A stretch of 64,000 nucleotides of DNA from JAKZRT01 sp047518005 (GCA_047518005.1 JAKZRT010000065.1:6889-70888), one strand, 5' to 3'; counted from the stretch's first letter, positions 50,103-60,234 are shown. Notes: generated from the sequence alone by a model not told the origin. Numbers and translations: made by a program.

Positions 50103-52283
50103 TCACAAACGCCAAAGCTCGGTTGCGGCGTCGACAATGCTCGGGCGAGACGGCAACGTCGCCCCGTGGGCCGGGCCGGTAGCAATGAAGCTGTCCTCGG
50201 CGGTCAGGCGGGCAAACGGAATGTTGGTGTTTTCGGCCATGAGCGCGGCCAGCGCCTCGGCTTGTCCGCCGGTGCGGCGACATTCATCGACGATCAGCAC
50301 CTTGTTGGCCCCCTCCAGTGCCTTCAGCAGACTTTCCGCGGGCAGTGGTGCCAGCCACCGCAGGTCGATCACCCGCGTTTCGATGCCGAGTTCGGTCAGA
50401 TACGGCACCGCCTGTTGACTGAGGTAATGACCGTTGCCATAGGTCACGATGGCCAGCGGCCCGCTGCCGGTCACGCCAACTTCGCCCAGCCCGATCCGCG
50501 TTCCCGGCGTCGGATAATGGTCCATCCAACGGCCGTCTTTTTCGCCGTGCAGATCGCGCATCGCATAAAGCGCGATGGGCTCTAGAAACACCACGACGCG
50601 CGCCTCTTCGCGGGCCAGCCGAACGCATTCACGCAGCATGGCCACGGCGTCGGCACCCCGGGACGGGCAGGCGATGATCACACCGGGGATGTCGCGCAAC
50701 ACGGCGATTGAGTTGTCGTTGTGAAAGTGCCCGCCAAACCCGCGCTGATAGCCAAGGCCGGCTATGCGCAGGACCATCGGGTTGGTGAACTGCCCGTTCG
50801 AGAAGAACGGCAGCGTCGCGGCCTCGCCCCTGATCTGGTCTTGGGCGTTGTGCAGATAGGCCAGAAACTGGATCTCGGGGATCGGAATGAAACCGTTGTG
50901 CGCGAGGCCGATACCAAGGCCCAAAATCGACTGTTCATCCAGAAGCGTGTCGATCACCCGGTCCCGACCGAACCGGGTGATCAGTTTCTGGGTGACGCCG
51001 TAAACCCCGCCTTTGGCCCCCACGTCCTGGCCCATCACCACGATCTCGGAATGCTCCAGCATCAGATCGCTCAGCGCCCAATTGATCAGGCGCGCCATGG
51101 GTTGCGGTTCGTCCATCTGGGTCGCGTCATTACCAAAGGCGGCGCTGCGGACTTCGGGCGCGGGGCCGTTGGTGGGCGCGCACGATCGGCGCGGGGGGAC
51201 GAGGCTTGCCATCACATCGGCCGCCGTCCGAAGCCGCGGACGTTCGACAACTTGCGCCGCGATGCGCGTGCATTCAGCGTCGGCGGCGTCATAGGTCGCC
51301 AGCGCCTGGTCCGGCGTGTTGGCACCCGCCTCGGCCAAAAGCCGCACCGAATGCAGCAGCGGGTCATTATCTTCCCATGCTTCATAGACGGATTTGGGCA
51401 GATAGCTTTGCTGGAGGTCCGCACCGGCGTGGCCATAAAGGCGGACCAGCGAGATGTGCACGAATGCGGGCCGCCGCCAGCGGCGCACATATTCCGCCGC
51501 CTCGCGCGCCACCTTGTAGGTGTCGAACAGGTCGAGACCGTTGGCATGGAAATACTTCAGCCCCGGCTTGGCGGCAAAATTGGCGGCGATCCAGCCATCG
51601 GGCGTGCGCGTCGAGATGCCTATCTGGTTGTCTTCGCATACCAGCATCAGCGGCATCGGCACCGACTGAAACGCCGCCCAGGCTGCCGCGTTGATCGCCC
51701 CCTGCGCGGTCGAATGATTGACCGAGGCATCGCCGAACGAGCACATGATCAGGCTGTCGTCGGCCAGCACCTTGTGTTCGGGCGGGTGCCGGCGCGCCAG
51801 CCCGATGGAATAGGCCGCGCCAACCGCTTTGGGCAGGTGGCTGGCAATGGTCGAGGTCTGCGGCGGGATCATCAGTGCTTTCGAGCCCAGCACCTTGTGT
51901 CGACCGCCCGAGATCGGATCGTCAACCACGGTGGCAAATCCACACAGCATGTCCCGGACCGGCGTGACCCCCGGCACCTGGCCCGAGCGCATGACCTGAA
52001 ACGCGCCGTCGCGATAATGCAGAAAGGCCATGTCGTCGGTCCGCAGCGCCGCCGCGACCGCCGCCATGCCTTCGTGGCCGGACGACCCGATTGTATAGAA
52101 CCCTTGACCTGCCGCCTGCATCCTGCGCGAGGTCCGGTCGAGGTTTCGGCTGAGGCATTGGGCGTGATAGATCGCAAGCGCGCCGTCCGGGGTCAAAGCC
52201 CCGCCCGGTCCGGCCCCGGCGGGCAAATCCCCGGCCTGAACGCGGCTGCGAAACGCCCGGTGAACGACCTCGACCCGGTCCAT
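50103..52283 (-). CDS. 2-oxoacid dehydrogenase E1 with fused alpha and beta domains
   Basis: A 726-residue thiamine-diphosphate enzyme. Residues 30-370 are the alpha part, with the ThDP/Mg motif starting SFGDASVNHSTAQGAI and ending in CEDN. Residues 395-726 are the beta part, opening with INWALSDLMLEHSEIVVMGQD, with the transketolase-type pyrimidine-binding region and the C-terminal domain (VTYGNGHYLSQQAVPYL). No E2 or E3 gene is nearby, so it must use a shared E2 core. It lies 4 nt downstream of glutaryl-CoA dehydrogenase, suggesting that the two work in one pathway. Confidence 0.85.
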   Translation of the reverse strand: MDRVEVVHRAFRSRVQAGDLPAGAGPGGALTPDGALAIYHAQCLSRNLDRTSRRMQAAGQGFYTIGSSGHEGMAAVAAALRTDDMAFLHYRDGAFQVMRSGQVPGVTPVRDMLCGFATVVDDPISGGRHKVLGSKALMIPPQTSTIASHLPKAVGAAYSIGLARRHPPEHKVLADDSLIMCSFGDASVNHSTAQGAINAAAWAAFQSVPMPLMLVCEDNQIGISTRTPDGWIAANFAAKPGLKYFHANGLDLFDTYKVAREAAEYVRRWRRPAFVHISLVRLYGHAGADLQQSYLPKSVYEAWEDNDPLLHSVRLLAEAGANTPDQALATYDAADAECTRIAAQVVERPRLRTAADVMASLVPPRRSCAPTNGPAPEVRSAAFGNDATQMDEPQPMARLINWALSDLMLEHSEIVVMGQDVGAKGGVYGVTQKLITRFGRDRVIDTLLDEQSILGLGIGLAHNGFIPIPEIQFLAYLHNAQDQIRGEAATLPFFSNGQFTNPMVLRIAGLGYQRGFGGHFHNDNSIAVLRDIPGVIIACPSRGADAVAMLRECVRLAREEARVVVFLEPIALYAMRDLHGEKDGRWMDHYPTPGTRIGLGEVGVTGSGPLAIVTYGNGHYLSQQAVPYLTELGIETRVIDLRWLAPLPAESLLKALEGANKVLIVDECRRTGGQAEALAALMAENTNIPFARLTAEDSFIATGPAHGATLPSRPSIVDAATELWRL

Positions 52284-52287
52284 GGGG

Positions 52288-53496
<1,209 letters not shown>

Positions 53497-53547
53497 TGCC
53501 GGCTTTCCACTTTGCACGTTGCGGGCTGCGGTGGCCATTTTATGCCA

Positions 53548-53622
53548 AATCGCAATCTAAAGCTTCCGCCGGTGCCAATTTACACTGGGAATTGCGCCCA
53601 ATGGTAGGCAATAATCGCAATC
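53548..53622. promoter_or_regulatory. Repeated decamer in the gcdH-LysR promoter region
   Basis: AATCGCAATC occurs at 53548-53557 and again at 53613-53622, in the same orientation. The pair flanks the centre of the 149-nt divergent promoter region between gcdH and the LysR gene. It is a candidate binding site of the LysR-type regulator, which usually contacts two or more sites between divergent genes. Confidence 0.4.
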
Positions 53623-53645
53623 ATCACATACCAAAACGGAATGAT

Positions 53646-54527
53646 ATGACCCCGCCCCGCCGATTTCTGCCGTCGCTGAGATGGATTGCCGCCTTCGAGG
53701 CGGTCGCCCGGCGCGGGTCGGTCACGGACGCGGCGGCGGAACTGAGCCTCAGCCAGGGCGCGGTCAGCCGCCAGCTGCAAAAGCTGGAAGACCAGATCGG
53801 TCTGGCGCTGTTCATACGCGAAAAAAGACGCCTGATTCTGACCCCCGCCGGCCAGACCTATGCTGCGCAAGTCCGGGACGGCATGAACACGATTGCAAAT
53901 GCGGCGATCAAACTGCACGCAAATCCCGACGGCGGCACTCTGGACCTGGCCATCTTACCGGCATTCGGGACCCATTGGCTGGCGCCGCGCCTGCCGAATT
54001 TTCTGGCCGCAAATCCAGGCGTCACGATCAATCTGGCGACCCGCACGTCGCCGTTTGACTTTGCGCGCGAACGCTTTCACGCGGCGATCCATTTTGGCCG
54101 CGACAACTGGCCGGGGGCCGAGGCGCTGAAGCTGATGGACGAGGAAATAGTGGCGGTCGTCGCGCCGTCGCTTGTCGCGTCCGCCTGCGTCGACGGGCCC
54201 GCCGATCTGCTGCGGGTGCCGCTTTTGCACCTTGAAACGCGTCCACGGGCATGGGCGCGCTGGTTTGAGGCTCACGGCGTCAGCGGCGTCGGGATGGGCG
54301 GTATGGGCTTTGACCAGTTCGCGACGATGGCCAAAGCGGCGGCCGCGGGTCTTGGGGCAGCCCTTTTGCCGGGTTTTTTGGCCGAGGGCGAAGTGGCCAG
54401 GGGCACGCTTGTCACGCTTGCATCGGCGCGGGTAACCAGCATCGGCTCATATTATCTGGTTTGGCCGACGGTCCACCGCAGATATCCGCCGCTGAACGCG
54501 CTGCGCAAATGGATTGCCCGGGCATGA
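53646..54527 (+). CDS. LysR-family regulator (GcdR/GcvA-like)
   Basis: A 293-residue LysR protein. The HTH is at residues 10-65 (FEAVARRGSVTDAAAELSLS then QGAVSRQLQKLE), followed by a LysR substrate domain of the GcvA type (PAFGTHWLAPRLPNFLAANP). It is divergent from gcdH, the standard position for a glutarate-pathway activator. The ATG at 53646 follows a weak AACGGAAT site. It ends 16 nt before the convergent response regulator gene. Confidence 0.88.
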   Translation: MTPPRRFLPSLRWIAAFEAVARRGSVTDAAAELSLSQGAVSRQLQKLEDQIGLALFIREKRRLILTPAGQTYAAQVRDGMNTIANAAIKLHANPDGGTLDLAILPAFGTHWLAPRLPNFLAANPGVTINLATRTSPFDFARERFHAAIHFGRDNWPGAEALKLMDEEIVAVVAPSLVASACVDGPADLLRVPLLHLETRPRAWARWFEAHGVSGVGMGGMGFDQFATMAKAAAAGLGAALLPGFLAEGEVARGTLVTLASARVTSIGSYYLVWPTVHRRYPPLNALRKWIARA

Positions 54528-54543
54528 GGGCCCGCCACGCGAG

Positions 54544-55245
54544 CTACAGATAATTGTCGATTTTCCCCTCGACGTTTTCGGCAAATTCCCAAAGCCTCTC
54601 GCAGGTTTCTTCCAGTTCGCCAAAACGTCTGGCGGGCACCGCGATAATGTCGCTGTCACCGGCACCGCGCATTCCGCGCACCAGCCGCAGCATCTTTGAC
54701 AGCATCGGCTTCAATTCCTGTGCGAATTCCTGGGTGAACCCCTGCAGGGCAATCTGCATTGTCTGGCGCACCTGTTCCGAGGCGTCCATACCGCGCCGCA
54801 ACTGCGACTTTTCAATCGCGTTGACGACCGCGCGGTGCAGCCACGCGGGATCGAGCGAGTCTTTCAGTATGTAATCGCTGCACCCGGCCTTGAGCGCCGC
54901 CACGGCCACGGTTGTCTGGGCAATACCGGCGATCATGATCGTCGCGGCAAAGCAATTCTTGGGATGGCGCTTGATCAGTTCCAGCGCCCGCAATCCGTCA
55001 CCGTCGTCCAGACGATAGTCGATAAAAATCAGGTCAAATTCCGCTGCATCCAGCGCCACGCGCATTTCCGCCAGAGAATCGGCATCGGTAAATTCCAGGG
55101 TCAGCCCCGACTTATCGCAGAATGATTTCAACCTTCGGCGATCGATCTCGTTGTCGTCGATAATCAGCGCCTTGCGGCGGTCAGGAAAAATCTCGGCCAT
55201 AAGGCTCGACTGCTGTTGTGACCTGACGCTTTGAACCATAGTCAT
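54544..55245 (-). CDS. Response regulator receiver-domain protein with helical output
   Basis: A 233-residue protein. Residues 24-145 are a receiver domain: acidic pair D30/D31, phospho-acceptor D76 in DLIFIDYRLDDGDG, and K128 in YILKDS. The conserved switch Thr/Ser is alanine (A106 in IMIAGIAQ). The C-terminal 75 residues are predicted helical with no DNA-binding domain. It could act by protein interaction in a phosphorelay. AAGGGAT lies 9 nt before the ATG at 55245; the frame is open to 55539, but I see no better start there. Confidence 0.82.
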   Translation of the reverse strand: MTMVQSVRSQQQSSLMAEIFPDRRKALIIDDNEIDRRRLKSFCDKSGLTLEFTDADSLAEMRVALDAAEFDLIFIDYRLDDGDGLRALELIKRHPKNCFAATIMIAGIAQTTVAVAALKAGCSDYILKDSLDPAWLHRAVVNAIEKSQLRRGMDASEQVRQTMQIALQGFTQEFAQELKPMLSKMLRLVRGMRGAGDSDIIAVPARRFGELEETCERLWEFAENVEGKIDNYL

Positions 55246-55949
55246 CTCGTTTATCCCTTGCAGCCAACTGGGAATAATTCCTACCGCTGGCGCGTTAACA
55301 ATTGGATAAAGTGACCGTGGGGCAAGTCTGGGTTGTCCCGGGAAACGTGGCGAATGCAAGCGTTCGAATTTGCCAGGCTCCAAGATCAAAGTTAACGCGG
55401 CAGGGATTTTCACGCCTGTACGGGCATCAATCTTGGGTTGATTCGGTCCGAAATTCGCGGCGAAAAAAAGGCGGATATCGCGCCATCGGTGAACCAACGG
55501 TAAATTTATTCTGCGGAAACTGTTTGTTTCCGGTTCCAAGGATGCAGCACTGCCGTGTCACACCGCCGCCACGATTGACCCCGATCCTGGAACCAATCCA
55601 GAGCGATGTACTGTCCAAAGGGACATGTCTTTTCTCAAATATGCCGATAATCACTGAAAAACCGTTGCCAATCAGGAAACCAGTTAAGAATTCGTTAACG
55701 CAAACTGCCCCAGATATTTCGCGAGTCTCGGAAAATCTTGCCCAATTTTTGCCACAATCCTCGGGCTTCTAGGGGTCAGTTTCGGCGTCCGGACAGTCCG
55801 GTTGGGGCGCTGAGTAACGAGTTAACGAGGCGCCGGGAGGCCGGTGCTAGCTGAAAATGGGGGCAGCGTGTCCCCGAAGGGCAGCCAATATTCGATAGGC
55901 CCGCCTGACACGCTTCTCAAATTCAGCGACAGTAAAAGGGACACGTTCT
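55246..55949. other. 704-nt intergenic region with a perfect CtrA box
   Basis: The region is AT-rich for this genome and I find no credible gene in it. At 55684-55699, TTAA-N7-TTAAC is an exact CtrA site, 251 nt upstream of the Hint-like gene at 55950 and 439 nt upstream of the response regulator start at 55245. Three other isolated GTTAAC hexamers (55294, 55391, 55821) lack the partner half-site. The unusual length suggests either a long regulatory region or an unannotated small RNA. Confidence 0.5.
55684..55699. promoter_or_regulatory. Canonical CtrA box in the 55.3-55.9 kb intergenic region
   Basis: TTAA (55684-55687), seven nucleotides, TTAAC (55695-55699) equals the CtrA consensus. In this high-GC sequence such a match is rare; only one other perfect copy was noticed in the window (23494-23509). 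The most likely target is the plus-strand gene at 55950. Confidence 0.65.
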
Positions 55950-56489
55950 ATGACTGGACTTGAACAGGACTTTGGGATCCTTGAGCGTGTTTCTGCTGCT
56001 GTCGCAAATGCCCCGGCGCCTCAGGCTAAACAAGCACTGCGACCGAAACCCAAAGCCCGCATTTGGAACCTTCCGGGGATCTATTCCGGGACCAGGATTT
56101 CAACAAGTTTTGGCGAGGTACCGGCGCATCTGATCCGGGTGCGCGACGAACTTCGGACCCGCGACGGTTCATACAAACGCGTGCTTCGCATCGACGAATA
56201 CAAGCTTGATGCTGACTTTCTGTCGCAACACCCCGAGGCCCGCCCGATCCGGTTCTCGACCCGGTCGCGCGGCGCTCGGACCACCGGCAACGACGTTCTG
56301 CTGTCGCCGGGCCAGTCTGTTCTGGCCCGCGGAAAGAGTGGGAAAGAGACGCTGCGCCTGGCGTCTGAGTTTTTGGATCAGCCGGGGGTACCGCCCAACA
56401 CATCAGGTCCGTCTTCGTATTTTGTCTTCCACCTTGGTGAGGCTGCGCTTGTCAGAGCCGAGGGGATGTGGGTCTCGTTGGGCGAATAG
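55950..56489 (+). CDS. Short Hint_2 (hedgehog/intein)-like protein without catalytic cysteine
   Basis: A 179-residue protein. Residues 44-130 follow the Hint_2 pattern of Rhodobacteraceae: GIYSGTRISTSFGEVPAHLI, then RVRDELRTRDGSYKRVLRI, then LDADFLSQHPEARPIRF and NDVLLSPGQSVL. The position of the splicing cysteine (usually CFTPGT) is occupied by SGT, and no cysteine occurs in the protein. The C-terminal part still has the family end (YFVFHLGEAALVRAEGMWV). It is probably non-splicing. AAAAGGGA precedes the ATG. A hairpin terminator follows. Confidence 0.75.
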   Translation: MTGLEQDFGILERVSAAVANAPAPQAKQALRPKPKARIWNLPGIYSGTRISTSFGEVPAHLIRVRDELRTRDGSYKRVLRIDEYKLDADFLSQHPEARPIRFSTRSRGARTTGNDVLLSPGQSVLARGKSGKETLRLASEFLDQPGVPPNTSGPSSYFVFHLGEAALVRAEGMWVSLGE

Positions 56490-56502
56490 ATGACCCGCTA
56501 GC

Positions 56503-56549
56503 GGGGCGGGACGCCATGTCTGGATGGCAACCCGCCCCTCAATGTTTTC
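56503..56549 (+). terminator. Long hairpin after the Hint-like gene
   Basis: GGGGCGGG (56503-56510) pairs with CCCGCCCC (56531-56538). A second stem, GCCAT/ATGGC, is nested inside it. TCAATGTTTTC follows. It lies 13 nt after the stop at 56489. Confidence 0.7.
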
Positions 56550-56700
56550 TGGCGGTCAGGGCACAATCCTGACGCCATCGACAGTCAGCCCAATCCGAGG
56601 GTATCGGTTCAGGGCTTTGCGAAGGCGGCGCTGCACGCGGTTTTCGCTGGGGCAAGTCAGGCGCGGCGGACCCTAGTCAGCCGCCGCGCCGGGCTTCACT

Positions 56701-57837
56701 TCAGGTCACAAACACCCGCTCGACCACCCACCAGGCACCGATAGCACCGATCAGGACCGATGCGGGTCGCGCGATCCATGGGTCATAGAACCAACGCCGC
56801 CCGAACCACAGCCCCACCAGGAACCAGGCCGCCGCGATCACCGAAAGCTGGCCCGCCTCGACGCCCAGGTTAAAGCCGATGAGGCTGACCAGAAACTGCC
56901 CCTGCGCCAGCCCGATATCGCCCAGCACGCTGGCAAACCCCAGACCGTGCAACAGCCCAAAGCCGAAAACAACCGCCGTGCGCCCGCGCCCCAGATCGCC
57001 GCCGCGCAGGTTCTCGACGGCCACGAAAACGATCGAGGCGGCGATCAGCGGTTCGACGATTGCCGCCGGAACCGAGATAATTCCCAGGGCTGCCACCGCC
57101 AGCGTCACCGTATGGGCAACGGTGAATGCGGTGACCTGGGTCAGCAACGGCCGAACTTGCAGGGCAAAGAAAAACAGGCCCAGAACAAACAATATGTGGT
57201 CCAGACCCTTGGGCACGATGTGTTCGTACCCCAAGGCCAAGTAACGCACGAATGTCGTACCGCCGGTCTCGGCAGCACCGCCCTGTCGCGGCAGCGGCGG
57301 GCTGATCTCGCCAGGGGCAAGCAAGCCGGCAAAGGCGTCATCGCCCGCCCCTTTGTGGCGCAGGATCAGCGGCCCAAGGCTGCGCCGCGCACCAACTTCG
57401 ATCGCCGATGATCCGGGCGGCAATGGTGCGGTGATGATCAGCCGACTTTCGCGCGGCAGATCGACGTCACCAACCGCCCCGATATCCGCCTCGATCAATA
57501 CCGGCGCAATCGGGTCCCCGCCGACCGGCTGGATGATGAAGACCGGGCTCACGCGCGGCCAGGCCCGGTTCAGCTCGTCGCGCAGATCGTCAGGTGCCAG
57601 CCCGCGCAAACGGTCGTATTCGCGGGCTTGCGGGCTGTCGTTGGTGTCCGAATAGACCGAGGCATCGACGCCCGCCAGCAGGGTTTCCAGCGTCAGATCG
57701 ACCTCGATCCGCACCGTGTTGGCGACGATGGACACGTCAGCGACAGAGGGGCTGATTTCATGGGACAACGCAGACGTGACGGCGCACACACTTGACACCA
57801 CCAGCCAGACTGCCAGCTTGGGCGCCCATAGGTTCAA
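56701..57837 (-). CDS. HupE/UreJ family membrane protein
   Basis: A protein of about 378 residues with a signal/anchor segment (about residues 8-28), a periplasmic domain of about 180 residues, and a C-terminal HupE/UreJ_2 domain with six hydrophobic segments. The motif EHIVPKGLDHILFVLGLFFF and the later HTVTLAVAALG, GLLHGLGFASVL carry the conserved histidines expected for metal (Ni/Co/Cu) transport. The frame begins at an ATG at 57900, which would overlap the divergent gene. I use the TTG at 57837, which still gives a complete signal segment. Confidence 0.8.
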   Translation of the reverse strand: MNLWAPKLAVWLVVSSVCAVTSALSHEISPSVADVSIVANTVRIEVDLTLETLLAGVDASVYSDTNDSPQAREYDRLRGLAPDDLRDELNRAWPRVSPVFIIQPVGGDPIAPVLIEADIGAVGDVDLPRESRLIITAPLPPGSSAIEVGARRSLGPLILRHKGAGDDAFAGLLAPGEISPPLPRQGGAAETGGTTFVRYLALGYEHIVPKGLDHILFVLGLFFFALQVRPLLTQVTAFTVAHTVTLAVAALGIISVPAAIVEPLIAASIVFVAVENLRGGDLGRGRTAVVFGFGLLHGLGFASVLGDIGLAQGQFLVSLIGFNLGVEAGQLSVIAAAWFLVGLWFGRRWFYDPWIARPASVLIGAIGAWWVVERVFVT

Positions 57838-57853
57838 ATGCCCGAGGTTTCCG

Positions 57854-58672
57854 ATGCTGCGCCCCGTTATGACCCTTGTGTTTATCGCAGCCACCGCCAT
57901 GCCGGCGCTGGCTCATGAGTTCTGGATCGACCCGCTTGGCTGGCAGGTCGAACCCGGCCAGGCGCTGGCCGCAAATATCAGGGTGGGGCAAAACATGAAA
58001 GGCATGGCGCTGCCCTATATCCCCAGCGGCACCCGGCGGTTCGAGCTGATCACGCCGAAAGGGGCCTACGCCGCAGGCGGTCAGATCGGCGACCGGCCCG
58101 CCCTGCAAATGACGGCGGTCGACGACGGGTTGCATGTGGTCGTGCATGTGACCAGCGATAACAAGCTGACCTATAGCGACTTTGAATTGTTCGCTGGTTT
58201 CGTCATCCATAAAGACCTGGCCGGGACGCTGGAAAGCCACCAGTCGCGCGACCTTCCCGAGACCGGATTCAGCGAACTTTACAGCCGCTATGCCAAGGCG
58301 CTGATTGCCGTGGGCATTGGGGCCGGTGCTGACCGCGACCTGGGGCTGTTGACCGAGATCACCGCGCTGGCCAACCCCTATACCGACGATCTGTCCGATG
58401 GTTTGCCGGTGCGCCTGACCTACCGGGGCGCGCCACGGGCCGATGCTCAGATCGAGGTGTTTTTCCGGCCCCTTGGCGGCGACGTATCGGCTTTTATGGT
58501 TCGAACAGACGCCGACGGCCTGGCCCGGGTTCCGGTCAAGCCAGGCCACGTCTATATGCTGGACGCGGTGGTCATGCGCCCGCTGGAGCCCGAAGACGAC
58601 GGCGGGCCGGTGTGGGAATCGCTGTGGGCCAACCTGACGTTCTCGGTTCCGGCAACCCAAGCCAGTCAATGA
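57854..58672 (+). CDS. DUF4198 (periplasmic metal-uptake-like) protein
   Basis: A 272-residue exported protein: signal peptide (TLVFIAATAMPALA-HEF) and a DUF4198 domain with the N-terminal HEFWIDPLGWQVEPG typical of the family. DUF4198 proteins often accompany nickel/cobalt or other metal transporters (NikK-like). It is divergent from the HupE/UreJ gene with start codons only about 16 nt apart, so both share one promoter region. GAGG lies 7 nt before the ATG at 57854; a second in-frame ATG at 57869 is an alternative. Confidence 0.8.
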   Translation: MLRPVMTLVFIAATAMPALAHEFWIDPLGWQVEPGQALAANIRVGQNMKGMALPYIPSGTRRFELITPKGAYAAGGQIGDRPALQMTAVDDGLHVVVHVTSDNKLTYSDFELFAGFVIHKDLAGTLESHQSRDLPETGFSELYSRYAKALIAVGIGAGADRDLGLLTEITALANPYTDDLSDGLPVRLTYRGAPRADAQIEVFFRPLGGDVSAFMVRTDADGLARVPVKPGHVYMLDAVVMRPLEPEDDGGPVWESLWANLTFSVPATQASQ

Positions 58673-58774
58673 CGGCGTTCGCAGATCGATCTGCCGCATC
58701 GGCGCTTGGACCGACCGCGTGCGGAGCGGCTGGCGGCCCTTGCCCCGGCAGGGCGCATAATCCAAAATGACCCC

Positions 58775-60187
58775 ATGAGCATTATCGATGACATCGGCAC
58801 CATCGTTGGCGCGCGTTATATCGAGACCGGCCCGGATTTCGGGCGCTTTGGGCGCGACTGGTCCGGCGCGCTGCGCTGGACACCGCTGGCCGTGGTGCGA
58901 CCGGCCTCGACGGGCGAGGTTGCGGCGATCCTGGCGGCCACCTACGGCGCTGGCGTTCCGGTGACCCCGGTCGGCGGCAACACCGGGGTCTCGGGTGGCA
59001 GCCTGGCCGAGGGCGCGCTGATGCTGTCGCTGGACCGGATGAACCGGATTGACGCGGTCAACGCGGGCGCCCGCACCCTGCGGGTCGAGGCGGGCGCGAT
59101 TGTGGCCAATATTCAGACCGCCGCCGAAGACCGGGGCCTGATTTTTCCGCTGACCTTCGGCGCGCAGGGCAGCGCGCAGATCGGCGGGGCCCTGTCGACG
59201 AATGCGGGCGGGGCGAATGTGCTGCGCTATGGCAATGCACGGGCTTTGTGCTTGGGGATCGAGGCGGTCATGCCCGACGGGCGCGTGATGGACCTGATGT
59301 CGGAATTGCACAAGGACAATTCCGGGTACGACCTGCGCGACCTGATAATCGGGGCCGAGGGCACGCTGGGGGTGATCACCGGCGCGGTCCTGAGGCTGTT
59401 CGCGCAACCGCGCGCGATCGCGACGGTAATGATCGCCTGTCATACGCTCGAGAACGCTCTGGCCACGTTGAATGCGCTGCAGGCCGCAACCGGAAACTCG
59501 GTCGAGGCCTTTGAGTACATGCCCGATGTCTTTGTCGCGCGTCACATGGCGCGCATGGCGGGCGCGCGCCAGCCATTTGACGCAACCTATCCGGTCAACA
59601 TTCTGGCGCAGGTCAGCGCCCTGGCCGAACGCGACGCGGCACCCGACGACGCAGGGCGGATACCCCTGCACGAGCATCTGGCGGGCGCGCTGGCGGACCT
59701 GATGGGCCGCGGCATGATCGCCGACGCGGTGATCGCCAAAAGCGACGCGCAAGCCGCCGCGATGTGGGCGCGCCGCGATGCGGCGGCCGAGCTGGCGCTT
59801 TGTGACCCGCCGTTCTATTCGGCCGACGTCGCCCTGCCACTGGACCGAGTTTCGGAATTTCTGGAGACCGCGCACGCGCGGGTCGCGTCCGTGGACCCAA
59901 AGGCCGTACCCCTTTGGGTGGCGCATCTGGGCGACGGAAACGTTCACTATACGGTGCGGATGTCGCGCGATGACCGAGGGCTGGAAACGGCGATCGTTGA
60001 GGCCATCGAGGACGTCGTCGCGCATTTACGCGGATCGTTTTCCGCCGAGCATGGGGTGGGAACCTTCAAGCGTGGATCGATGGCGCGCCGCAAGGACCCG
60101 GTGGCGCTTGAGGTCATGGCCGCGATAAAAGCCGCGATAGACCCCAAGGGACTGATGAACCCAGGCAAGGTTTTGCCGGGAAGCTAG
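58775..60187 (+). CDS. FAD-linked oxidase, D-2-hydroxyacid dehydrogenase type (GlcD/D2HGDH-like)
   Basis: A 470-residue enzyme with an FAD_binding_4 (PCMH) domain at about 40-215 (PVGGNTGVSGGSLAEG) and a FAD-oxidase_C domain (about 215-468), including HLGDGNVHYTVRMS and the C-terminal SAEHGVGTFKRG and DPKGLMNPGKVL. It oxidises a D-2-hydroxy acid (glycolate, D-lactate or D-2-hydroxyglutarate). No GlcE or GlcF partner is nearby, so a stand-alone dehydrogenase is more likely than the glycolate oxidase complex. The ATG at 58775 is chosen for the family start. Confidence 0.88.
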   Translation: MSIIDDIGTIVGARYIETGPDFGRFGRDWSGALRWTPLAVVRPASTGEVAAILAATYGAGVPVTPVGGNTGVSGGSLAEGALMLSLDRMNRIDAVNAGARTLRVEAGAIVANIQTAAEDRGLIFPLTFGAQGSAQIGGALSTNAGGANVLRYGNARALCLGIEAVMPDGRVMDLMSELHKDNSGYDLRDLIIGAEGTLGVITGAVLRLFAQPRAIATVMIACHTLENALATLNALQAATGNSVEAFEYMPDVFVARHMARMAGARQPFDATYPVNILAQVSALAERDAAPDDAGRIPLHEHLAGALADLMGRGMIADAVIAKSDAQAAAMWARRDAAAELALCDPPFYSADVALPLDRVSEFLETAHARVASVDPKAVPLWVAHLGDGNVHYTVRMSRDDRGLETAIVEAIEDVVAHLRGSFSAEHGVGTFKRGSMARRKDPVALEVMAAIKAAIDPKGLMNPGKVLPGS

Positions 60188-60234
60188 GCTGCGTCCAAAT
60201 TCGCTGAGTTGCGCCGCCTGTGGCGTCGCCCCAA

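Noticed and set aside
57758..60025. Minus-strand open frame of 755 codons
   Set aside because: It lies entirely opposite the DUF4198 and FAD oxidase genes, has Arg/His/Gln-rich composition typical of antisense frames in high-GC DNA, and shows no domain.
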